Assembly: GCA_028280905.1 (NCBI GenBank)
Contig: JANQKW010000065.1
Location: forward strand, 1-38,355
Direction of reading: 5' to 3'
From: Porticoccaceae bacterium
GTDB lineage: Bacteria; Pseudomonadota; Gammaproteobacteria; Pseudomonadales; Porticoccaceae
Length of the DNA stretch: 38,355 nucleotides
Shown: positions 32,753 to 38,355 of the stretch, in pieces
How positions within the stretch are numbered: position 1 is the first letter of the stretch
Layout: every line of letters starts with the position of its first letter
Notes under the pieces: generated by a model
What the model was told of the DNA's origin: nothing
Database searches by the model: none
What the model saw: only the letters and a program-made list of their open reading frames with translations
Program-made: the position numbers and the translations under genes

Positions 32753-33757
32753 TCACAGCCGTCTGTAGGTGAGTGGTGTCATGCCGGTCCACTTCTTGAA
32801 AGCGCGAATAAACGTACTGGCCTCTGAAAAACCGATTTGAAAGGCGACTTGTTCAACGCTGAGGTCGCTCTCTTTAAGCAGGTGAATAGATACGTCCCTG
32901 CGGGTTTCCTCTTTCAACTGATAAAACGTTTGGCCATCCTTGGCCAGACGCCGCCTCAGCGTCTGTGGCGTGAGTCCCACGTATTCAGCGGCATCCAGTT
33001 GCAGCGGATCGCGCCCCTCTCGCAGGACTTTTTCTATCCACCAACGTATTTTTGTGCTTATTGATGACGAGTGCCGCGGCAGCATGAGTATTTGAGCAGA
33101 CCTGTTCTGAATCCATTGTTCGAATTCTTCTTTATCCCTGTTGCAGACCAATGCGAGACTTTTGGCGCTGAAGGTTAGAGCGTTGCGCTGCTGGTTATAG
33201 AAAATCGGGGCGCCGTAGTAAGCAGTGCGGTATTCATCGTAATAGTCGGGCTCCGGGTGGGTAACCTCAACTTTTTCGATGGGAATAAATTCATTTGTCA
33301 GCCAGCAATGGTAGCGGTGTACGGCAAGCAGTTGCGTCTGGAACGGGTTGTTACCGGTAATCCCGGGCGCGCTTTCACAGTCGAAAATGATCGAACCTTG
33401 GTGATCATCGATCTCGAGATCCACGGTAACACTGTGCTTTAACAGGTTGCAGGTGTTTTTCCAGCTCACCAGGGATTCTTGCAAGTCGCGCGCCGACAAG
33501 CTGGCCCGGAAAAGTACCTCCCAGGTCCCCAATGCCATGGGTTGAGCCAGTGTGCCGAAAGCCTCGTCCTTCAATAGACTGACAAGGCTGTCAGAAAACT
33601 CAGAGAGTTTGAGCGTAGACACGCGGAATTTGGGGTTGGTCAGCAGCTCAACCGGAAGCCCGAATCTCTTTAGGATGTCCTCGGCGCTGTACCCCTTGAG
33701 TTCAGCGCCCTCCAGCAACTCTTTGACAATCGGTGAACCGACGGTAACGGTCTGCAT
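32753..33757 (-). CDS. AraC-family transcriptional regulator (Arabinose_bd/HTH_18 type)
   Basis: This 334-residue regulator has a long N-terminal ligand domain of the type found in OruR/ArgR-like AraC proteins (LLTNPKFRVSTLKLSEFSDSL in short blocks; DYYDEYRTAYYGAPIFYNQ) and a C-terminal double helix-turn-helix: AAEYVGLTPQTLRRRLAKDGQTF and LSVEQVAFQIGFSEASTFIRAFKKWTGMTP. It is divergent from the TonB receptor, and the gap between them has five GCC boxes. Proteins of this family typically bind two direct repeats about 21 bp apart, exactly the spacing of the GCC boxes in the five regulon sites, so it is the best candidate for controlling the whole catabolic block. The inducer is unknown. Confidence 0.94.
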   Translation of the reverse strand: MQTVTVGSPIVKELLEGAELKGYSAEDILKRFGLPVELLTNPKFRVSTLKLSEFSDSLVSLLKDEAFGTLAQPMALGTWEVLFRASLSARDLQESLVSWKNTCNLLKHSVTVDLEIDDHQGSIIFDCESAPGITGNNPFQTQLLAVHRYHCWLTNEFIPIEKVEVTHPEPDYYDEYRTAYYGAPIFYNQQRNALTFSAKSLALVCNRDKEEFEQWIQNRSAQILMLPRHSSSISTKIRWWIEKVLREGRDPLQLDAAEYVGLTPQTLRRRLAKDGQTFYQLKEETRRDVSIHLLKESDLSVEQVAFQIGFSEASTFIRAFKKWTGMTPLTYRRL

Positions 33758-33800
33758 GGCATCAATCCAATAGCGGCTGTTAGCGGGATTGTAGGTTATT

Positions 33801-33890
33801 GCCTGTTTTATTGGAAGCTTTGGCCGTTTTTTTGAAAGCTATTGCCGCTTTTGTTACTTATTGCCGGTTTTTTTGGAGATCCGGCCATGG
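33801..33890. promoter_or_regulatory. Array of five GCC boxes between the AraC and TonB genes
   Basis: GCC boxes start at 33801, 33823, 33844, 33863 and 33884, spaced 22, 21, 19 and 21 bp, most followed by T-rich stretches. The last two form the full 39-bp site at 33852-33890 (ending GCCATGG). It is the densest group of such boxes in the window and suits joint control of the receptor gene and autoregulation of the divergent regulator. Confidence 0.65.
33852..33890 (+). promoter_or_regulatory. 39-bp regulon site upstream of the TonB receptor
   Basis: TGT-N8-GCC-N2-TTTT-N12-GCCATGG, with GCC at 33863 and 33884. It contains 20 bp identical to the ALDH operon site. A TACTAT -10 candidate lies about 20 bases downstream, and the ATG at 34078 leaves a leader of around 150 bases. 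Confidence 0.75.
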
Positions 33891-34077
33891 TCTTAGCTGT
33901 CGGTGATAACTACTATCGAACCGGGAGTTAAAGGGTTTTACGGCGGTTGTTTGCTGTATCGCAAAGTGGGCCCTTATCACAAAAAAATTTTGCAAGTCGA
34001 GCAAAAAATGCTCTTTTTCCAACGCATTGCGATGGAAAGGCGCTGCAACTAAAACCAAGCAAATGGGGGAGTACCAA

Positions 34078-36501
34078 ATGCATAAACCATCTAAACCGAA
34101 AATCAAATACCTCGCAGGTTCCATCGCGGGGGCACTGTTTATGTTGGATGCCAGTCTTGCTTTCGCGGCATTGGATGAGATTATTGTAACTGCCCGTAAA
34201 CGCGAGGAAAGCCTGCAGGACGTTCCCGTCGTTGTGCAAGCTCTGACAAGTGAGGCGCTGGAAGCGATGAATACCACCAGTTTCCAAGATCTTAATGATC
34301 AGGTATCGGGAATGACCATTTACACAGGCGCAATCATCAACCCGTCGGTCAATCTGCGGGGCATTCAGGGTGATGCTGTCAATGTCGGTAACGACGAAGC
34401 CATCGCGATTAACCTGGATGGGGTGCAGCACAGTAATGCGCAGTTGTTCCGGTTCGCTTTATTTGACGTTGAGTCGGTAGAGGTGTTGAAAGGCCCCCAG
34501 GCGTTATTCTTCGGTAAAAACAGCCCCGGCGGCATCATTGCGATGCGCACCAAAAATCCCACGGAGGAATTTTTCAGTGAAGTCCAACTCGGTTATGAGG
34601 AAGCGGCTGAGCGCGGTTACGGCCATGTAATTGTAGCCGGCCCACTAACCGATACCTGGGGCGGGAGGCTGGGGCTTAAATACGAGACTGCGGAAGGCCT
34701 GTTCGAAAACATTTATGGCAAGGGCGATGCGACGGTGGAACAGCCGCCCGAAAGCTTTGGCCCCAATTACGGTCAGTATGTTGCGGTCGGCACACTGAGG
34801 GGGGAGTTTGATCGCGGTGATATCTCCTTAAAAGTCTATACCGGTGAACGGGATGGCGATATCTCGGACTATAACCAGATCCAGCTTGTATCTTGTAACG
34901 CTTTAACCATAGGCAACACGTTTAGCGATTGTTCCTTAAACGAGACTTATGCCATTGCACCGGCGACCACGGTTCCGGGGAGCTCACGTTATACGCTGGC
35001 TGAGCCGGATTACAGTTATGAGATGACGCAGGTAACAATCGAGGGGAATTACCAGATAAACGATACCTGGGAATTTAATAATATTATCGGCTGGGTCGAT
35101 ATCAACAACTTTTATTTCGGTAACATCGGGCCGAGAACGGGGCAGCTTTCTCTCGGCTTGCATCAGGATGTTGAAACTATCTCTGAAGAGTTTCGTTTCA
35201 GCGGTGATTTCGACAACTTCAGAGTCATGTTCGGCGCATTCTACGACGACCGTCTAACCGAACAGGGCGCCGCCATTCACGTGGCGCCCTCCATCAAGAC
35301 CACGCCGGATTCGGAGACCGAGATTGAAAGTGACTCCTGGTCGGTATTTGCGCAAATGGATATCGATTTAACCGAGCAGTTGGAGTTGTCCTTGGGCGCC
35401 CGCTATTCCGAGGAGACGCGCAGCTTCAGCGGACAAAATCTCGAAGACTACAATTTCCTGGGCATGATTCAGTATTTTGCCGGCCCGCATAACGCCATTA
35501 CCGATGAAGTGGATTACACCAACCTTTCACCGGAGCTGGCATTGTCCTGGCGCCCCCGAGATAACGTGACCCTGTTTGTCACCTACAAGGAGGGCTTCAA
35601 GTCCGGTGGGTTTAATATGAGCGGCACGGAGCGGGCGCTCAGCAACGCCTCGCTTATAACGCCGGGAGGATTGGTGCCGCTTCCCGAGCAGGAGTTCTCT
35701 TACAACCGCGAGGACGTTGCCGGGTATGAACTGGGCGCCAAGTTGGAGCTTCTCGATAATACATTGCGTGTCAACACCGCGATATTCTCCTACGAATACA
35801 CCGAGCTGCAGTCTGCCGTTATTGTACCTTCCCTCACCGGAACCCCGGCTTCCCGAACGATCAATGCCGGTGAAGCGACTATTCGCGGTTTCGAGACGGA
35901 TCTGCTGTGGCAGACGCCCTGGGAACCGCTCACGGTCTCCGCCAACCTGGCTTTTAACGATAACGAGTTCGGATCGTTTATTACGCAATGTAATGAGTTT
36001 CAGCGATTTACCGAGGGAGACACAGGTTGTAATGTCGATGTTGACGGGGATTTATCAACCAATGCGGGCGGCACAAACAGCGTGATCCTCAACGGCGGTT
36101 TTGACGGCCAGGACAGGGATGGCCACCCGCTGCGTCGGGCGCCGGAATGGTCGGGTTCCATCGGTTTAAACTTTGATACGGCGTTATCCGAGACGTTGCG
36201 TTTCAAGGCCAATGTATTGGCGAGTTACAGCGACGAGTACCAGGCTGATGGAGAGAATAACCCGTTGATGGTTCAGGATTCCTACTGGCTGCTCAATGGC
36301 GGTCTGGGCATCTACGCGGAAGATGGTTCCTGGTCGGTGGACCTGATTGGCCGGAACCTGAATGATGAAGTGGTGGAACTCACCACATTTGATTTGGGCG
36401 CGACAGGCTCTGACACCGTTCCGCAGGATATCGCCTCCAGCAGAAATAACCCGCGGGAGATCATGATCCAGTTTACTTTCAGACCGGACCTGTTCCTCTA
36501 A
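34078..36501 (+). CDS. TonB-dependent outer-membrane receptor
   Basis: This 807-residue receptor has a signal peptide (KYLAGSIAGALFMLDASLAFA), the TonB-box region DEIIVTARKREESLQDVPVVV in short form, a plug domain (VNLRGIQGDAVNVGNDEAIA; VEVLKGPQALFFGKNSPGGII) and a 22-strand barrel with typical closing strand (EIMIQFTFRPDLFL). It belongs to the broad group of receptors that import siderophores, vitamins or hydrophobic nutrients; the neighbouring catabolic genes favour a lipid- or terpenoid-like substrate. ATG 34078 is chosen over 34027 because GGGGGAG stands at the right distance. It is preceded by a regulon site and followed by two terminators. Confidence 0.95.
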   Translation: MHKPSKPKIKYLAGSIAGALFMLDASLAFAALDEIIVTARKREESLQDVPVVVQALTSEALEAMNTTSFQDLNDQVSGMTIYTGAIINPSVNLRGIQGDAVNVGNDEAIAINLDGVQHSNAQLFRFALFDVESVEVLKGPQALFFGKNSPGGIIAMRTKNPTEEFFSEVQLGYEEAAERGYGHVIVAGPLTDTWGGRLGLKYETAEGLFENIYGKGDATVEQPPESFGPNYGQYVAVGTLRGEFDRGDISLKVYTGERDGDISDYNQIQLVSCNALTIGNTFSDCSLNETYAIAPATTVPGSSRYTLAEPDYSYEMTQVTIEGNYQINDTWEFNNIIGWVDINNFYFGNIGPRTGQLSLGLHQDVETISEEFRFSGDFDNFRVMFGAFYDDRLTEQGAAIHVAPSIKTTPDSETEIESDSWSVFAQMDIDLTEQLELSLGARYSEETRSFSGQNLEDYNFLGMIQYFAGPHNAITDEVDYTNLSPELALSWRPRDNVTLFVTYKEGFKSGGFNMSGTERALSNASLITPGGLVPLPEQEFSYNREDVAGYELGAKLELLDNTLRVNTAIFSYEYTELQSAVIVPSLTGTPASRTINAGEATIRGFETDLLWQTPWEPLTVSANLAFNDNEFGSFITQCNEFQRFTEGDTGCNVDVDGDLSTNAGGTNSVILNGGFDGQDRDGHPLRRAPEWSGSIGLNFDTALSETLRFKANVLASYSDEYQADGENNPLMVQDSYWLLNGGLGIYAEDGSWSVDLIGRNLNDEVVELTTFDLGATGSDTVPQDIASSRNNPREIMIQFTFRPDLFL

Positions 36502-36515
36502 GCGGAGACAACGGT

Positions 36516-36536
36516 AAGGCCGAGCATCGGCCTTTT
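36516..36536 (+). terminator. Terminator 1 behind the TonB receptor
   Basis: AAGGCCGA and TCGGCCTT pair around GCA, followed by TTTT, 14 bases after the receptor stop codon. Confidence 0.7.
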
Positions 36537-36540
36537 AGGA

Positions 36541-36577
36541 AAAGAGCAGGCATGTGCGCAGGTCTGCTCTTTTTTTA
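36541..36577 (+). terminator. Terminator 2 behind the TonB receptor
   Basis: AAAAGAGCAG pairs with CTGCTCTTTT across a 14-nt loop and runs into seven T residues. It forms a tandem terminator with the one before it and separates the receptor gene from the SRPBCC gene. Confidence 0.8.
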
Positions 36578-36624
36578 CTGCACTGACAATGGCAACATAT
36601 CCCTGTGTTTCAGGAACCTCTGAA

Positions 36625-37155
36625 ATGGTTGCTTTAAACCTGCCTCAACTAAAAAGGTTAAATTGCCAAATGTTTACGTGTGAAAAACCCGATTTCGATT
36701 TGCTTGAATCCGCGCCAGTCGTTTTTAACACAAAGGTTAAAATCAACGCCACTCCGGAAAAAATATTTAATGCCTGGGCCGACCCGAACTCCTGGCCTGT
36801 CTATGTCAACGAGATTGGCCATGTCGAATATACGTCGCCCGAACCCTATGGCGTGGGTACGACCCGAACGGTAACCGCAACAAACGGCATGAAGATTGAA
36901 GAGGAATATATGGCCTGGGAGGAAAATCGCCGTATAGCCTTTTATTTTAAACGTATCGGCATGCCGGTTATCGCGTCCGCGCTGGAAGACTACAGCATTG
37001 CAGAACTCGGCGACGGAGAATGCGAGGTCACGTGGCTTTTTGCGATAAAACCCAGGGGTGTTTTCAGAATTGTCATGTGGTTGAGCAAAGGGACTTTCAA
37101 AAAAAACAACCGCAAGGCGATGGATGCATTCAAAGCCTATGTGGAGTCTCGCTGA
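36625..37155 (+). CDS. SRPBCC (START/Bet v 1-like) family protein
   Basis: This protein has about 177 residues. The domain starts at FNTKVKINATPEKIFNAWADPNSWPVYV (short blocks) and includes GVGTTRTVTATNG and the closing helix KKNNRKAMDAFKAYVE, as in polyketide-cyclase/START-like proteins with a deep hydrophobic pocket. Such proteins bind lipids or aromatic/polyketide intermediates; no catalytic residues can be assigned. ATG 36625 is chosen because AGGA lies 9 bases before it; ATG 36589 (just behind the terminator) and ATG 36670 are alternatives. The gene lies between the receptor and a crotonase, so binding a catabolic intermediate is a fair guess. Confidence 0.75.
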   Translation: MVALNLPQLKRLNCQMFTCEKPDFDLLESAPVVFNTKVKINATPEKIFNAWADPNSWPVYVNEIGHVEYTSPEPYGVGTTRTVTATNGMKIEEEYMAWEENRRIAFYFKRIGMPVIASALEDYSIAELGDGECEVTWLFAIKPRGVFRIVMWLSKGTFKKNNRKAMDAFKAYVESR

Positions 37156-37211
37156 CTTCGTCGGGCAGGATATTGCAATCTATAGGTATTTAACATTCCG
37201 GGAGAGTTACT

Positions 37212-38039
37212 ATGTCAGCACTTGTCACCGTTGATATCCAAGACCATATTGCGGATGTCCGTCTGAATCGTGCGGATAAAATGAATGCGCTAAATCTTCC
37301 CATGTTTGAAGCGATTATTGAGACCGGCCAGCAGTTGTCTACGAACAGAGATGTCAGGGCGGTTGTGCTGTCAGGTGAGGGAAAGGGCTTTTGCGCCGGA
37401 CTCGATCTGGGCAACTTTACCGACGCTGAGTTCCTTTCCGAGCCTTTCGGGACGGGCAGGGGAGGCTTCTACCCCAACTTTTATCAGTCGCCGGCCTACA
37501 TATGGCGGGCGGTTCCTGTTCCCGTCATCTGCGCTTTGCACGGCGTTGCCTATGGCGGAGGACTACAAATTGCGCTGGGCGCGGATATTCGCATTGCCCA
37601 TCCGGATACCCAATTGTCTGTTATGGAAATCAAGTGGGGGCTGATACCGGATATGAGTGCTTCGCAGACGCTGCGTGACCTGGTACGCCTGGACGTGGCC
37701 AAGGAGTTGGTATTTACCGGGCGCGTGGTTGAGGCTGAAGAAGCGCAGGCGCTCGGGTTGGTTACTTCGGTCAGCGAGTCTCCCCGCGAAGTCGCGCTGG
37801 AAATGGCGGAAGGCATTGCTGCCAGAAATCCGAATGCAATCAGTTGCGGAAAGTATTTGTTAAATAATACCTGGCATGGCAGTGACGTTGAGGGGCTGCA
37901 ACATGAGGAGCAGCTGCAGGCAAGAATTATAAGTAGCCCGAACCAGGTTGAAGCAGTCATGTCAGTTATGGAAAAACGGGCACCCGGCTACGCCCAGAGA
38001 GATATCGCTGACTTCGGCGAATTACAAGAGAATAATTGA
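37212..38039 (+). CDS. Crotonase-fold enoyl-CoA hydratase/isomerase
   Basis: This 275-residue protein has the two oxyanion-hole segments (GKGFCAGLDL near 58-66 and YGGGLQIALGADIRIA near 114-129). Of the two catalytic glutamates of rat mitochondrial enoyl-CoA hydratase, the first is replaced by Gln119, while Glu139 remains in MEIKWGLIPDM. Asp147, eight residues after Glu139, matches the second acidic residue of dienoyl-CoA isomerases. The enzyme may therefore shift double bonds rather than hydrate them. A GGGAG ribosome site precedes ATG 37212. It lies 56 bp behind the SRPBCC gene, probably on the same mRNA, and is followed by an imperfect hairpin. Confidence 0.9.
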   Translation: MSALVTVDIQDHIADVRLNRADKMNALNLPMFEAIIETGQQLSTNRDVRAVVLSGEGKGFCAGLDLGNFTDAEFLSEPFGTGRGGFYPNFYQSPAYIWRAVPVPVICALHGVAYGGGLQIALGADIRIAHPDTQLSVMEIKWGLIPDMSASQTLRDLVRLDVAKELVFTGRVVEAEEAQALGLVTSVSESPREVALEMAEGIAARNPNAISCGKYLLNNTWHGSDVEGLQHEEQLQARIISSPNQVEAVMSVMEKRAPGYAQRDIADFGELQENN

Positions 38040-38072
38040 AAAAGAGTGTCTGTATTTAGACATACTTTTTAG
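38036..38072 (+). terminator. Hairpin behind the crotonase gene
   Basis: AAAAAG-AG-TGTCT pairs with AGACA-TA-CTTTTT around GTATTT, with two internal mismatches, ending in a T-run. It overlaps the stop codon and is a plausible terminator. Confidence 0.55.
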
Positions 38073-38134
38073 CGCAAAGGCCGTGGGAAGGTTTTAGGTT
38101 AACTGACAGATTCGTGCTGCGGACGTTGCTGGTC

Positions 38135-38253
38135 TTGGTTTGGTGCCATATTCCCGCGGCCATCTGGGAACTATGTTTGAGACTCGCTGTGAATACGTCC
38201 CTGTAAGCTCCGCGTCGACATCCCTGTCGACGAGGGTCTCAAACATAGTTCCC
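38135..38253 (+). repeat. Structured repeat, copy C
   Basis: A perfect 18-bp stem (38166-38183 with 38236-38253) encloses a 52-nt core. Inner hairpins are TAC-GTCCCT-GTA (38194-38205) and GTCGAC-ATCCCT-GTCGAC (38214-38231). The leader 38135-38168 matches that of copy A (28 of 34). The arm tetranucleotide TATG/CATA differs from A and B but is paired. Confidence 0.85.
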
Positions 38254-38261
38254 CGACGACA

Positions 38262-38355
38262 GGGCAGAAATCGTTCCAGACGATTTTCTGCATTTCCTCC
38301 ATCCTTGGAGGTCAGATGTCGACGCGGAGCTTACACGGACGTATTCACAGCGAGT
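38262..38355 (-). repeat. Structured repeat, copy D (truncated by window end)
   Basis: 38315-38355 matches the core of copy B (GATGTCGACGCGGAGC...GTATTCACAGCGAGT) and runs off the window. In front of it stand two further hairpins, GCAGAAA-TCGT/ACGA-TTTTCTGC (about 38263-38291) and CCTCC-ATCCTT-GGAGG (38297-38312). It faces copy C, so the two make an inverted pair. Confidence 0.75.

Larger units (their letters stand above)
38040..38355. other. Gene-free end of the window
   Basis: After the crotonase stop there is no further gene. The region holds the hairpin at 38036-38072, about 60 bases without recognisable features, and repeat copies C and D. Confidence 0.75.

Noticed and set aside
36650-36690. 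Sixth regulon site near the SRPBCC start, on the minus strand
   Set aside because: A CGTAAAC...GGC-AA-TTT stretch resembles the first half, but no GCCATGG follows at the required distance, and it points away from the SRPBCC gene within its possible coding region.
1-38355. CRISPR array, insertion sequence or prophage
   Set aside because: No regularly spaced short repeat array with unique spacers, and no transposase, integrase or phage structural gene, was found on either strand.

Overview
The window looks like a chromosomal segment of a marine gammaproteobacterium, most plausibly of the Cellvibrionales/Spongiibacteraceae type. The reasons are the order alaS - lysC - csrA - tRNA-Ser(GCU), which is familiar from Pseudomonas and its relatives, the mid-range GC content, a DUF3336/patatin lipase and a WS/DGAT enzyme beside TonB/beta-oxidation genes, and a long c-di-GMP signalling cluster. 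Assignment to a genus is not possible from the sequence alone.

Region 1 (1-5660) is housekeeping: the 3' end of an M23 peptidase, a Trm112-like protein, a HIT hydrolase, alaS, lysC, csrA and tRNA-Ser. Behind the tRNA lies a 169-bp spaced direct repeat that copies the tRNA 3' end and its trailer, resembling the rtT repeats of E. coli tyrT.

Region 2 (6074-17623) is a signalling island: a predicted outer-membrane barrel protein, a periplasmic protein of unknown family, a membrane HAMP-PAS histidine kinase, a REC-histidine kinase hybrid, an opposite-strand excisionase-like HTH-REC regulator, REC-PAS-GGDEF-EAL (degenerate GGDEF, intact EAL), REC-PAS, HDOD, and REC with a degenerate HD-GYP. The two main promoter regions carry near-identical palindromes, which suggests a common regulator, possibly the HTH-REC protein.

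Region 3 (17659-20879) is a lysine-catabolism module: a saccharopine/lysine-6-dehydrogenase-like enzyme and an ALDH7-type semialdehyde dehydrogenase, divergent from an Lrp/AsnC regulator. A 10-bp direct repeat with a 22-bp period lies between them.

Region 4 (20974-38039) is a lipid/alcohol catabolic regulon: acyl-CoA dehydrogenase, MFS transporter, WS/DGAT, SDR, acyl-CoA synthetase, Zn-alcohol dehydrogenase, aldehyde dehydrogenase, patatin lipase, AraC-type regulator, TonB receptor, SRPBCC protein and a crotonase. The main discovery is a 39-bp site of the form TGT-N8-GCC-N2-TTTT-N12-GCCATGG. It stands upstream of five separate transcription units here, always with 21 bp between the GCC boxes. 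The AraC-type gene next to the densest group of boxes is the obvious candidate regulator. Together the genes could take up a hydrophobic substrate (TonB receptor), release or store acyl chains (patatin, WS/DGAT), oxidise alcohol to aldehyde to acid (ADH, ALDH), activate it to a CoA ester and pass it to beta-oxidation (ACAD, crotonase). The actual substrate is unknown.

Non-coding structure: three complete copies and one truncated copy of a hairpin repeat (82-nt hairpin plus a ~34-nt leader) lie at 30837-31131 and 38135-38355. The outer stem and two inner hairpins show compensatory base changes between copies. No insertion sequence, CRISPR array or integrase gene was seen.
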